Shown: positions 1 through 8,441 of the stretch, in pieces
Numbering within the stretch: the stretch's first letter is position 1
How the letters are laid out: each line of letters starts with the position of its first letter
Assembly (NCBI GenBank): GCA_937958005.1
Contig: CALGOB010000116.1
Span: forward strand, 1-53,394
Source of the DNA: an uncultured Cyclobacteriaceae bacterium
GTDB taxonomy: Bacteria; Bacteroidota; Bacteroidia; Cytophagales; Cyclobacteriaceae
DNA length: 53,394 nt
Direction of reading: 5' to 3'
Program-made: the position numbers and the translations under genes
Notes under the pieces: model-generated
Seen by the model: only the letters and a program-made list of their open reading frames with translations
What the model was told of the DNA's origin: nothing
Databases searched by the model: none

Positions 1-623
1 CTCAAAATAACTGCTGGATGTTTCTTTAAATCCACACCCATTAAAAAGAAATCACCCTCTGTCAAGCTTTTTCTCAATAGCTTTAAAAAACCAATAGCTT
101 CTTCTTTATTGAAATTGCCAATATTAGACCCTAAAAACAAAATCAATTTATTCTTCTTTTGATTTTTAGAAATCTTGGCCAACATCTTAAAATAATCACC
201 TTCCAGAGTGGTAACGTTCAGTTCAGGGATCTCATTTTCAAGTGCTCCTTTTAATTCCTTTAGTACATTGCCAGATATGTCAATAGGAAAATAGGTGAAA
301 TCAACGGATTGGTTTACAAAGTACTTTAATAACAACTTAGTCTTATACCCATCACCAGCACCAAGTTCAAAAAAATCAAAGCCTTGATCACCAGAAATTG
401 CCCCTAAGATTTCTTCCTTATTAGTTTCAAATACCTCATACTCTGCTCGGGTAAGATAATACTCATCCAATTTCATAATTTGTTGGAAAAGCTTGTCCCC
501 TTTTTTGTCATAAAAATATTTGGATGGCAGCTTTTTGGGTTCAGCAGCTAGTCCATTTTTAATATCTTCGGTAAATTGCTGAATTTTCTCATCAGTAATT
601 TCAACCGTATTAGAATCGTTCAT
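1..623 (-). CDS. egtD: L-histidine N-alpha-methyltransferase EgtD, partial (C-terminus outside window)
   Basis: EgtD transfers three methyl groups from S-adenosylmethionine to histidine to give hercynine, the first step of ergothioneine synthesis in the cytoplasm. About 207 residues are visible from an ATG at 623; the rest lies beyond the left edge. Reading the strand gives the family hallmarks: an N-terminal KYFYDKKGDKLFQQI segment, LDEYYLTRAEYEV, the SAM-binding ELGAGDGYKT loop (residues about 94-103), FPIDISG, and a Gly/Asn-rich LFLGSNIGNF segment. The gene lies 18 bp downstream of egtB on the same strand, so the two form an operon in the order egtB-egtD. The neighbour and the motifs together make the assignment secure. 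Only the missing C-terminal part cannot be checked here. Confidence 0.93.
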   Translation of the reverse strand, partial: MNDSNTVEITDEKIQQFTEDIKNGLAAEPKKLPSKYFYDKKGDKLFQQIMKLDEYYLTRAEYEVFETNKEEILGAISGDQGFDFFELGAGDGYKTKLLLKYFVNQSVDFTYFPIDISGNVLKELKGALENEIPELNVTTLEGDYFKMLAKISKNQKKNKLILFLGSNIGNFNKEEAIGFLKLLRKSLTEGDFFLMGVDLKKHPAVIL

Positions 624-641
624 GATAATTAATTGTAGAGA

Positions 642-1943
642 TTAAATGTGTCTAGCTAATCTAATCCCATTGAAAAACCATTTTAAATGTGCGGGAAAAA
701 AGTTACGGTAAGTATGCCTAATGTGATTATTTGGAGTAGCACAAGACCCTCCCCTAAGTACCATTTGATTTACCATAAATTTACCATTGTATTCACCAAT
801 GGCACCTTCTTCTATTGTAAAATAGGGATATGGCATATAACTACTACTAGTCCATTCCCACGCATCTCCAAAAAATTGATAATTATCCTCGGAAGCTTTC
901 GACGGACTGTATTTTTCATTTTCTACAAAATTTGCTTTTTGGGGAACATCCGCCGAGTATTTTTTAGCTGCCGTTTCCCATTCAAATTCTGTAGGGAGTC
1001 TCAACCCTTTCCATCTTGCAAAGGCATCAGCCTCATAGTAACTGATATGAGTTACTGGAGCATTCATGTCAATCGGTTGAAGTCCTCCTACTAACTGATA
1101 ATTCATCCAAGCCCCATCAATCAAAAACCAGTACATTGGATTTTTAGACTCTTGTCTTTTCGCCCAATCCCAGCCTTCTGACAACCAATACTTAAATTGT
1201 TTGTAGCCGTCATCTTTTATAAACTCTAAGTACTCACCATTGGTAACTAACCTAGATTGAACTTCATAGGCATGTAAATACACTTTGTGTGCACCATGTT
1301 CATTGTCAAATGTAAATTTCTTTCCTTTACTTTGATCTCCTATATCATAAACTCCTTCCCCTACTGATAACCATTTAACTGGAAGGGTATTCTCATTATT
1401 TTCTGAAACATTCCTCGGTGATACATCTTGGTAGGCAGGAAAGATTGGATTACCTCCCAAAATTCTTTTTACATCATAGACCAGTAGCTCTTGATGCTGC
1501 TGTTCATGCTGTAACCCCAATTCTAGTAAGCGATCTAATTCATGATCCATCTCCTGAAGGCTTTCCAAAAAACCAATCATTTGTTTATCAACATAAACCC
1601 TATAATCCTTTACTTCCATTACCGTTGGGCGGGTCATAAACCCCCTCTCAACTCTCAAAGCTTTTTTACCAACAGACTCGTAATAACTATTGAACAAAAA
1701 CCCGAACTGTTCATTAAAAACTTGGTAATCTTTTTTATGGGGAATTAATACAAAAGTTTCAAAAAACCAGGTAGTATGAGCCAAATGCCATTTGGGAGGG
1801 CTTACGTCTACTACAGGTTGCACAACGTAATCTTCTTGCTGAAGTGGCTCGCACAACTTCATACTTTGATCTCTAACTTCCTGATAACGATTGGCTAATA
1901 TTTGAATGCTAGTTGATTTCTCATCAACTGTCAATACCGACAT
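642..1943 (-). CDS. egtB: Ergothioneine biosynthesis protein EgtB (iron-dependent sulfoxide synthase)
   Basis: EgtB is a non-haem iron enzyme that joins a thiol donor (gamma-glutamylcysteine or cysteine) to hercynine using O2. The 433-residue protein has an N-terminal DinB-like domain (about 15-165) with the iron-binding motif HEQQHQE (H146, H150, E152) and an upstream KWHLAHTTWFF segment that supplies a further His. The C-terminal formylglycine-generating-enzyme-like fold (about 190-433) includes RLPTEFEWE, GDAWEWTSS and a closing GGS...RHTYRNFFP segment. Start ATG at 1943. It is the first gene of the egtB-egtD pair. No egtA, egtC or egtE lies in the window, so the sulfur donor and the C-S lyase step cannot be settled from this sequence. 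Confidence 0.93.
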   Translation of the reverse strand: MSVLTVDEKSTSIQILANRYQEVRDQSMKLCEPLQQEDYVVQPVVDVSPPKWHLAHTTWFFETFVLIPHKKDYQVFNEQFGFLFNSYYESVGKKALRVERGFMTRPTVMEVKDYRVYVDKQMIGFLESLQEMDHELDRLLELGLQHEQQHQELLVYDVKRILGGNPIFPAYQDVSPRNVSENNENTLPVKWLSVGEGVYDIGDQSKGKKFTFDNEHGAHKVYLHAYEVQSRLVTNGEYLEFIKDDGYKQFKYWLSEGWDWAKRQESKNPMYWFLIDGAWMNYQLVGGLQPIDMNAPVTHISYYEADAFARWKGLRLPTEFEWETAAKKYSADVPQKANFVENEKYSPSKASEDNYQFFGDAWEWTSSSYMPYPYFTIEEGAIGEYNGKFMVNQMVLRGGSCATPNNHIRHTYRNFFPAHLKWFFNGIRLARHI

Positions 1944-2030
1944 AGATAAAAAGTGTTAAATGATTCTTCAATATACAAGGAATATTTTTTTAAATAGGTT
2001 CCACACCCTACAAATGAATCATTTTTAAAT

Positions 2031-2056
2031 AAAAAAAGCCTCCCATGAAGAGAGGC
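2031..2056 (-). terminator. Rho-independent terminator for the LytTR/REC-kinase operon
   Basis: On the minus strand a 7 bp stem (GCCTCTC with GGGAGGC, one T-G pair) with a TTCAT loop is followed directly by seven T. It lies about 130 bases after the stop of the LytTR regulator. The strand before it carries no gene for the next 90 bases before egtB, so it separates the two operons. Confidence 0.8.
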
Positions 2057-2081
2057 CTTTCACCACCAACCAAAAAACTCA

Positions 2082-2100
2082 AACAATATTAAATATTGTT
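2082..2100. repeat. Perfect 19 bp palindrome, function unknown
   Basis: AACAATATT, one A, then AATATTGTT form an exact dyad in the spacer between the LytTR regulator stop and its terminator. It may be a transcript hairpin in the 3' untranslated part or a protein-binding site. Nothing in the sequence decides between these. Confidence 0.3.
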
Positions 2101-2188
2101 CATAGTCAGTAACGTAGGTTATCGGCAAAAGGCTGCGTCGATCTATCAAATTTGTATAATAGACGACCAAAGATTTTTTTTGTGATAA

Positions 2189-2953
2189 TTACTGATTGAG
2201 CCATTTCTTAAAGGATCCTGATCTTTCAACACTAACAACTACATCCGTTGAGTTAGGTGGCTCAGGAGCTAAATCTACTTTGACACGACTTTTAGAATAG
2301 GAAACCATTTTCTTGATAGAATCATAACCAATGATGTACTTACGATTAATTCTAAAATAAAACTTTGGATCTAATCGCCCTTCTAATTCACCCAAATTAG
2401 TATTGATAATATGTTGTCTACCACTTCTGGCCACTAAATAAGTATATCTATCCTCACTAAAAAAATAAGCAACTTCTTCTATCGGAATACTTTCTATTCT
2501 TTCTCCTAAGGTGATCAAAAACCTCTCCTGATATGCACTACTGGATTGATTCCTCAAAGATTTAACCAATTCCGCCACATCCATCTTGTGGTTTCCTTCA
2601 TGTAAATTCTTATACTTATCGAGAGCCTTTTTCAATTCTCCCTCTTCGATTGGCTTCAATAAATAATCTATACTATTCTGCTTAAATGCCTGAATGGCAT
2701 AATTATCATATGCAGTGGTAATTATGATAGGCGTATCAATCTCTAAAACTTCAAATATCTCGAAGCAAAGACCATCACCTAGCTGAATATCTGAAAGGAT
2801 GAGATCCGCTTCATTTTTTTGCAACCATTTAATGGACGAAACCACACTTGATGTCTTTCCTACAATCTCAACTTCACTGTCGAGTGACTGAATTACTTTC
2901 TCCAGATCATCTGCAGCTATTTGTTCGTCTTCTATAATAAGAACTCTGTACAT
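2189..2953 (-). CDS. LytTR-type response regulator (REC + LytTR DNA-binding domain)
   Basis: Cytoplasmic transcription regulator of 254 residues. The receiver domain (about 1-120) shows the acidic pair E8-D9, phospho-acceptor D55 in LILSDIQLGD, T80 and the conserved lysine K100 in DYLLKPI. The C-terminal LytTR domain (about 145-250) shows the ERFLITLGERIESIPIEEVAYF entry strand segment and FYRINRKYIIG-like helix/strand region (FYFRINRKYIIGYD). It lies 9 bp after the REC-kinase gene and is its obvious partner. Target genes are not evident; LytTR proteins usually bind imperfect direct repeats. Start ATG at 2953, with no better alternative. Confidence 0.92.
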   Translation of the reverse strand: MYRVLIIEDEQIAADDLEKVIQSLDSEVEIVGKTSSVVSSIKWLQKNEADLILSDIQLGDGLCFEIFEVLEIDTPIIITTAYDNYAIQAFKQNSIDYLLKPIEEGELKKALDKYKNLHEGNHKMDVAELVKSLRNQSSSAYQERFLITLGERIESIPIEEVAYFFSEDRYTYLVARSGRQHIINTNLGELEGRLDPKFYFRINRKYIIGYDSIKKMVSYSKSRVKVDLAPEPPNSTDVVVSVERSGSFKKWLNQ

Positions 2954-2962
2954 ACATTAAAT

Positions 2963-3982
2963 TTAGTCTTTAGGGTCCAAAATTGGAATTTTAGAGAAGT
3001 AAAAAGCACCTTGCCGGTAAAACTCTGGAACTTTATCGGTAAGAAATCTCAAGCGTTCAGTCAAATTTTGCTGACCAATCCTAGTAGAGGGTTCTTTAAC
3101 AGTCTTTGCCTGAAAGGTATTCTTAACAACAAAGTAATTATCTTCATTGTATATATATATATCTAAAGGCTGCTCAACAGAAACAATATTATGTTTAATG
3201 GCATTTTCCACTAAAAGTTGGCCTGCAGCACTAGGGATCAAATATTCAAGTTTTTGAGAGTCTAAATCATTCTGGTATCTTAATGCTCCCTTAAACCTCA
3301 CCTCTTGTAAGTAAAGATAACTCTCCACAAAGTTGATCTCTTTTTCAATGGTTACTATATTTTCATCATTATGATCTAAAACATATCGATAGGCAGCCGA
3401 AAGTTTTTGTATAAAAACCCTTGTATCGGGTAAGTCCTGCACCATGGCATGCAGTGTATTTAAACAATTGAAAAGAAAATGTGGGTTTAACTGTTTTCTT
3501 AAGTTTTCTAATTGAGATTTTATATATTCCTTCTCTTGCCTTTCTGTTTTTAAAAGAAGCTCCTCATTCTCATTAGACAGTGTTTTATTCTCATCAATCA
3601 ACTGATGCGCCTCCAATGCCTTTTCAATAATAATTTTCATTTCATCATAACTCCAAGGCTTTGGAATGTAGTGATACACCTGTCCTTTATTAATTGCATC
3701 AATTACTGTTTTCATATCACTGTAGCCTGTCACCAAAATCCTGATAGCTTCTGGAGCTAACATCAATGACTTTTCTAAAAACTCCACTCCAGACATTTCC
3801 GGCATCCTTTGATCTGTTAAAATCAAGGATATTTTTTGTGAAGATTTTAATATTTCTAAAGCTTCATACCCTGAATATGCAGTGTGAATAACGTGCTCCC
3901 TCCTAAATGCTGACTTGAAATAATCACAATTCCCTTTCTCGTCATCTACATATAAGATATCTACACCATTATTATTTGCCAT
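2963..3982 (-). CDS. Soluble hybrid: N-terminal receiver domain + LytS-type histidine kinase
   Basis: A 339-residue signal-transduction protein. Residues 1-120 form a receiver domain (D13-D14, phospho-acceptor D57 in LILTDQRMPEM, K108 in YIPKPW). Residues about 118-162 are a charged heptad-rich coiled coil. Residues about 160-339 match the LytS/YehU kinase family: H168 in LNPHFLFNCLNTL, then the N-box QLLVENAIKHN (N260, N265). The region corresponding to the usual G-x-G-L-x-N ATP box reads RIGQQNLTERL, so the second glycine is lost. No membrane segment is present, so the input is phosphorylation of the receiver rather than an external ligand. It is co-transcribed with the LytTR regulator downstream, and a TAnnTTTG-type promoter lies 87 bases upstream of the ATG at 3982. 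Confidence 0.9.
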   Translation of the reverse strand: MANNNGVDILYVDDEKGNCDYFKSAFRREHVIHTAYSGYEALEILKSSQKISLILTDQRMPEMSGVEFLEKSLMLAPEAIRILVTGYSDMKTVIDAINKGQVYHYIPKPWSYDEMKIIIEKALEAHQLIDENKTLSNENEELLLKTERQEKEYIKSQLENLRKQLNPHFLFNCLNTLHAMVQDLPDTRVFIQKLSAAYRYVLDHNDENIVTIEKEINFVESYLYLQEVRFKGALRYQNDLDSQKLEYLIPSAAGQLLVENAIKHNIVSVEQPLDIYIYNEDNYFVVKNTFQAKTVKEPSTRIGQQNLTERLRFLTDKVPEFYRQGAFYFSKIPILDPKD

Positions 3983-4068
3983 ACTTGTCGGATTTTGTAC
4001 AACTAAATTAACTAATTAAGGTTATAATAAATAAAGATTTTGACAAAACCACTTAATTTGGCCAAAGG

Positions 4069-4076
4069 CAAATATA
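4069..4076 (-). promoter_or_regulatory. Bacteroidota -7 element (TATATTTG) for the REC-kinase operon
   Basis: The minus strand reads TATATTTG here, an exact match to the Bacteroidota sigma-A consensus TAnnTTTG, 87 bases upstream of the kinase ATG in the divergent spacer. A clear TTG at -33 was not found, so confidence is moderate. Confidence 0.45.
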
Positions 4077-4101
4077 GAAGAAGGAGAAAGCATATTTTAT
4101 A

Positions 4102-4812
4102 ATGAGTAAATTACAATTAGCTTGGATGCCCTCTGATGGAGGCCCTATCTATCAAGAAACTTTACAGTCCGACCATTCGTTTCTTATAGAACCTTGGAAT
4201 GCGATTTCTTCAATAGCCATTATCCTTCCTGCTATTTATTGGGCATTCATTATCAAAAATAAGCCATTCAAAGATTTTCTCTTTATGTGGTACTGTATTC
4301 CATTATTAATTTTAGGTGGGTCTGGTAGCACTTTGTTTCATGGATTTAGGAATTCTAGTTGGTTATTGTATTTAGATGTAGTACCTACCGCTATCTTGAC
4401 TTTGTCAGTTGGTGTGTTATTTTGGCATAGAGTAGTAAAAAAATGGGTTAGCACCTCCGTAATATTTATAATTTCAGTACTCATACGGTATTTTATTTCA
4501 ACTTGGTTATCAGGACATGAAGCAGCTAATTTGATCTATTTCGTAACAGGCGTTTTTATCTTTTTACCTATAGTGATCTACCTAAAAAAAATACATTGGT
4601 TAGGTCTTAAAACAATCATTCTATCAGTGCTATTTTTAATTCTCTCACTCATATTTAGAGAGATCGATCAAAGAGGTATTTTTAATCTTCCAATGGGCAC
4701 ACATTTTCTATGGCATTTATCCAGTGGAGTCGGTGCTTTCTATTTGGCCAAGTTTTTGTACTTATTAAGAATATTCGAACTCAATAGGTTAAAATTAAGT
4801 GATGCAAAATAG
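4102..4812 (+). CDS. CREST-superfamily membrane hydrolase, alkaline ceramidase-like
   Basis: An integral membrane protein of 236 residues with about seven hydrophobic segments. Its three polar motifs match the CREST superfamily (alkaline ceramidases, PAQR receptors, Per1): S76-xxx-H80 in GSGSTLFHG, D92 in LYLDVVP, and H201-xxx-H205 in MGTHFLWHLSSG. These residues bind a catalytic zinc in the family. The N-terminal EPWNAISS segment also resembles ceramidases. It probably hydrolyses an amide bond in a membrane lipid. Many Bacteroidota make sphingolipids or sulfonolipids, so a ceramide- or capnine-type substrate is possible, but that is inference. An AGGAG-like stretch lies about 20 bases before the ATG. 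The next gene, a CAP protein, follows after 60 bases. Confidence 0.75.
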   Translation: MSKLQLAWMPSDGGPIYQETLQSDHSFLIEPWNAISSIAIILPAIYWAFIIKNKPFKDFLFMWYCIPLLILGGSGSTLFHGFRNSSWLLYLDVVPTAILTLSVGVLFWHRVVKKWVSTSVIFIISVLIRYFISTWLSGHEAANLIYFVTGVFIFLPIVIYLKKIHWLGLKTIILSVLFLILSLIFREIDQRGIFNLPMGTHFLWHLSSGVGAFYLAKFLYLLRIFELNRLKLSDAK

Positions 4813-4872
4813 TTGTGTCAAAACAAATTTTAGAATCATGGATTAGTTCTAACCTCTATTTTAATGTAAAAA

Positions 4873-5364
4873 ATGACCAAGTATTTTATAATCATCTTAT
4901 TATTTTCCTTTCCCCTTAATGTAAAGGAGAAAAATAGCAACTTAAGTCAGGAAGAAATTGATGTGTTAATCAATACACACAACAAATGGAGAAAAGAAGT
5001 GGGTGTACCTACACTCACTTGGTCTGATGACTTATCCAAAATTGCAGAGAAATGGGCCAAAGAACTCAAAAAACAAGGATGTGCTTTTAAGCATAGTAAA
5101 TATCAATATGGTGAGAATCTTTTTACTGGGACTACTGGATATTATAATGCCGAATATGTTGTAAATGCCTGGGGATCCGAGAAAGAGTTTTACAGTTACA
5201 AGAAGAACAAATGTGATAAAGGCAAAATGTGCGGCCATTATACTCAAATGGTCTGGAAAAACACAACAAAAGTAGGCTGTGCAAAAATAATTTGTGGTGG
5301 AATGGAAACATGGGTGTGTGAATATGATCCACCTGGGAATTATGTAGGAAAAAAACCTTATTGA
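4873..5364 (+). CDS. Secreted CAP/SCP-domain (PR-1-like) protein
   Basis: 163 residues with an N-terminal hydrophobic export signal (about 1-16) and one CAP domain. Visible family marks are LINTHNKWR near the start, W50, the H74...E81 pair (FKHSKYQYGENL), H122 in the CRISP-type signature GHYTQMVWKNTTKVGC, and a closing WVCEYDPPGNY. Six cysteines in the mature protein (C70, C114, C120, C136, C141, C149) suggest disulfides, as in eukaryotic PR-1 proteins. CAP proteins bind sterols or lipids or act at the cell surface; their role in bacteria is mostly unknown. Closeness to the ceramidase-like gene makes a lipid-related role conceivable. It resembles plant/animal CAP proteins more than the short bacterial YkwD type because it keeps the C-terminal CRISP signatures. 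Confidence 0.85.
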   Translation: MTKYFIIILLFSFPLNVKEKNSNLSQEEIDVLINTHNKWRKEVGVPTLTWSDDLSKIAEKWAKELKKQGCAFKHSKYQYGENLFTGTTGYYNAEYVVNAWGSEKEFYSYKKNKCDKGKMCGHYTQMVWKNTTKVGCAKIICGGMETWVCEYDPPGNYVGKKPY

Positions 5365-5556
5365 TATAAATTATAGAACTCATTGGAAAAGTCATCCAGT
5401 AATCCGCTCATATCCTAAATCTGCTATTTTCATAAGTGGTTAATTGATATTTGACTGATTAAAAGTTGGTTTTCTAATACCAATTTACCTTTTTGAATTG
5501 TTTTTCAATTCATCCCTAGCAACTCGTGCTAAACGAATTTTCTGGAAATCATTGGC

Positions 5557-5595
5557 TAAAAAAAGAGGACTACCATTCTCATAGCAGTCCTCTTT
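5557..5595 (-). terminator. Terminator of the zinc protease gene
   Basis: A perfect 10 bp stem (AAAGAGGACT at 5562-5571, AGTCCTCTTT at 5586-5595) with a 14 nt loop. On the minus strand the stem runs into seven T. It lies 20 bases after the protease stop codon. It could also stop read-through from the CAP gene on the other strand. Confidence 0.85.
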
Positions 5596-5614
5596 AATAG
5601 CGTATTTAGTTTAA

Positions 5615-8104
5615 CTATTTTGGATCTAAGATCAAGTTAATTCTTTCTACAGCATCCTGTAAATGATATTTACTCATTCTATCACTTGTACGCCCTATTG
5701 CAGAACGAATACTGCTCCTTAAATTCTTAAGCTCAGCTCTTACAGCAGGTCTTATATCTGACTGACTAACGTCAACATTAGTCCTCTTAATAAAAGCTCT
5801 AAATCTAGCTGGTAACTGTCCTTGCTCATTCTTCATCAGAAATTCCATTCTTTCAATATAAGCTCTTTGCAAGTTTCTTCTATAAGTATCTATTTTTCTT
5901 CCCGCTCCCAACTCACTCCAAACACCTCTTCTAAGCTCTACCATCATGTCTATCATAGAATAAGCGGCAGAACCATAAAGCGTTTCATTTTCTATCATTC
6001 TTGCCATTCTCGCCATATCCAAAACATTATTTAAGGTTCTTACCTGAGTCCCTCTAATTCTGTCAACAACTCCTGCATGCTCTATCTTATTAAAGATGTT
6101 ATCATCTATCAACCATTTTGGTGTTTTAAACAACTCTTCTTGTAGGAATTTCATGGCTTTTTTCTGATGTGCTTTATTCACATGTGTATATACAGCACCT
6201 TCCTGATCATATGTTTTATAATACTCATAAACACCACCAATGTTAGCAGAAACATGTCCCATATATCTATTATACTGACCAAGAACTTGACCATACATAG
6301 TTTGGAGATCACTGTAATTTTTTCCATCCTCAGCAGTCCATTTGATCAAATTAGGAACAATTCTTTTTAAGTTTGCTATTCCATATAGACTAGCTTTTAC
6401 TGCATCATCCCCTAAATCTTCAGTTTGTGAGCTTGGGTCAATCACACCAAACTGCTGTCTTCCAAACCTATACTTAGGATCATCTTGATGATCCAAGATC
6501 CATTTATCTAATGTTTCTTTTTCATCCACAGCACTCTTATCTAAAATAGGACGATAACCCCAATTAATTGAATGCTTGTCATAAATACCGATATTAGGCA
6601 TTAATGCGACTCCTTTATCCTCTGGTTGTGCTACATAGTTAAAACGAGCGTAGTCCATAATAGAAGGTGCTGTCCCGTACTTGTTAGTAAAAGTTGCTGA
6701 ACGCAATGAATCAACAGGGTAAGCTACACTACTACCCATATTATGTGGAAGTCCTAAAGTATGTCCTACTTCATGAGCCGAAACGAACCTAATCAATCTA
6801 CCCATAACCTCTTCTTTAAACGCTACACCTCTTGCATCTGGGTTAATTGCAGCTGTCTGGACAAAGAACCAGTTTCTTAATAGGGTCATTACATTGTGAT
6901 ACCAGTTAATATCTGATTCTAAAATCTCACCAGATCTAGGATCACTTACATGAGGGCCATTGGCGTTTGGAATAGGGGAAGCCAAGTAACGCACTACAGA
7001 ATAACGAACATCTTCAGGGCTCCATTCTGGATCTTCTTCTACTGTAGGTGGGTCTTTTGCTATAATTGCATTTTTGAAGCCCGCTGCTTCAAAAGCTACT
7101 TGCCAATCTTCTATTCCTTGCTTAATATACTTCGCCCATTCCTTAGGCGTAGCTCTATCTATATAATAAACAATCTGTTTTTTCGGCTCTACTAATTCTC
7201 CTCTTTTAAATTTCTCAATATCTTCATCTTTCACTTCCAATCTCCACCTATCCAAATAACGGATAGTTTTACTTTCTTGTGCATCTAAACCGTAATCAAT
7301 TTGACCTCGAGCAAACCATCCAACTCGTTCATCAAAATACCTTCTTTTCATAGGTTTGGCTGGTAATAAGATCATTGAGTTATTCATTTCTACAGAAATA
7401 GATCCTGTGCTCCCATTGGAAGGAGGACTACTAGAAGCATATGTTTTCACATGTCTGGCTTCTATATTCAAAGGATAACTTTTCACAGATTCAACAAAAG
7501 ATTTATTCGCTTCCAACCTATTGGCTTTAAATCTAGTACGTTGCCCTTGGGGTAAGCCTAACGCTTTTACGTCTTTAGTAAAAAGATCCGTCACATCAAT
7601 TACAGTAGAAATACTATCTTTTCCTATTGCTTTGATAGGAAAAGTGTAGAGAACAGGTTCAAAATTAGAATTCACAACTGCTTCGTGGATAGGTAAAGAA
7701 TCCGCCGCATATACACCATGTGAAACCACTCTAAGAGCTACCTTTTTACCTTTCTTCTGCCATCTTAAGACTTGTGTATTCGTCTTTCCACCACCAAAAC
7801 CATTGCCTGAAGCTGTCTTGGCAATACGAGTGACCATTAACATTTCCTTTTCAAATAATGAATCAGGTATTTCATAAAAGAATTTATCTTCTATATTGTG
7901 CACTGTAAAAAGCCCTTCATCAGTAATTGCATTTTTAGTAATTACTTCTTTATAAGGTTTAATAGAACTTTTGGATTTTGGCTTCTTGGGGGGCGCCACA
8001 ATTCCTGCATTTCCTTTTTTCTTTTTCTTTTTTTGAGCCATTACATCTACCTGCCCTACCAATAAAAGAGCAAGTAAAATGCATAAAAATTTAATATTTC
8101 TCAT
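5615..8104 (-). CDS. Secreted zinc-dependent metalloprotease, DUF5118-DUF5117 family
   Basis: 829 residues. A signal peptide (1 to about 23, ending VMAQ) is followed by a lysine-rich stretch KKKKKK. The DUF5118-like segment (about 50-105) and DUF5117-like region (about 115-305) precede the protease domain. The active site is the metzincin-type HEVGHTLGLPHN motif with zinc ligands H444, H448 and H454 and catalytic E445, followed by a SIMDYARFNY Met-turn (about residue 480). The long C-terminal helical part is typical of this Bacteroidota family. Expected location is periplasm or outside. The substrate is unknown. The gene stands alone with its own terminator. Start ATG at 8104. Confidence 0.9.
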   Translation of the reverse strand: MRNIKFLCILLALLLVGQVDVMAQKKKKKKGNAGIVAPPKKPKSKSSIKPYKEVITKNAITDEGLFTVHNIEDKFFYEIPDSLFEKEMLMVTRIAKTASGNGFGGGKTNTQVLRWQKKGKKVALRVVSHGVYAADSLPIHEAVVNSNFEPVLYTFPIKAIGKDSISTVIDVTDLFTKDVKALGLPQGQRTRFKANRLEANKSFVESVKSYPLNIEARHVKTYASSSPPSNGSTGSISVEMNNSMILLPAKPMKRRYFDERVGWFARGQIDYGLDAQESKTIRYLDRWRLEVKDEDIEKFKRGELVEPKKQIVYYIDRATPKEWAKYIKQGIEDWQVAFEAAGFKNAIIAKDPPTVEEDPEWSPEDVRYSVVRYLASPIPNANGPHVSDPRSGEILESDINWYHNVMTLLRNWFFVQTAAINPDARGVAFKEEVMGRLIRFVSAHEVGHTLGLPHNMGSSVAYPVDSLRSATFTNKYGTAPSIMDYARFNYVAQPEDKGVALMPNIGIYDKHSINWGYRPILDKSAVDEKETLDKWILDHQDDPKYRFGRQQFGVIDPSSQTEDLGDDAVKASLYGIANLKRIVPNLIKWTAEDGKNYSDLQTMYGQVLGQYNRYMGHVSANIGGVYEYYKTYDQEGAVYTHVNKAHQKKAMKFLQEELFKTPKWLIDDNIFNKIEHAGVVDRIRGTQVRTLNNVLDMARMARMIENETLYGSAAYSMIDMMVELRRGVWSELGAGRKIDTYRRNLQRAYIERMEFLMKNEQGQLPARFRAFIKRTNVDVSQSDIRPAVRAELKNLRSSIRSAIGRTSDRMSKYHLQDAVERINLILDPK

Positions 8105-8441
8105 TTGCTAAAAATTATTCCGCACGCAAAATAGAAGGTAACTCAAACGTCACCAATTCATGATTGATAAGCGGCGACTATAATCCAACGTTGGTTACCG
8201 TTAGTAAATATGATTGATGATATAGACTTTTATAACGAGATGTCAATAGAGCTTAATTTCTAAAGCAAGTAGTTACTAATCACATAATTATTAGTAACTT
8301 ATCTTTTCGGTTCATCAGGGAAGAGAGGCAAAGGCTATTAATCCAGTTGCAATCTTGATAATCGCTAATAGTTGTTTTAAGTGTCATAGATTTTACCTTA
8401 AGAACTAAACTATTTCTAAGAATTACCGTGATATTTACATA
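8105..8441. other. 337 bp divergent spacer without a gene
   Basis: It lies between the divergent protease (minus) and the small secreted protein (plus) and must hold both promoters. No exact TAnnTTTG with a -33 TTG was found for either. It holds a CCAACGTTGG palindrome at 8185-8194 (near-symmetric over TAATCCAACGTTGGTTA) and the perfect inverted repeat listed at 8271-8299. No coding potential was seen on either strand. Confidence 0.5.
8271..8299. repeat. Perfect 10 bp inverted repeat in a divergent promoter region
   Basis: AGTTACTAAT at 8271-8280 and ATTAGTAACT at 8290-8299 are exact complements separated by 9 bases. There is no T-run typical of a terminator. It lies 143 bases before the small secreted protein, so an operator is the likelier reading. 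Confidence 0.4.

Noticed and set aside
687-1094. A 135-codon plus-strand frame opposite egtB
   Set aside because: Lies wholly within egtB, with a Phe/Ile/Ser-rich product typical of an antisense shadow.
4040-4066. TTGACA-like sequence before the ceramidase-like gene
   Set aside because: An E. coli-type -35 has no meaning for the Bacteroidota sigma factor and no TAnnTTTG follows at the right distance.
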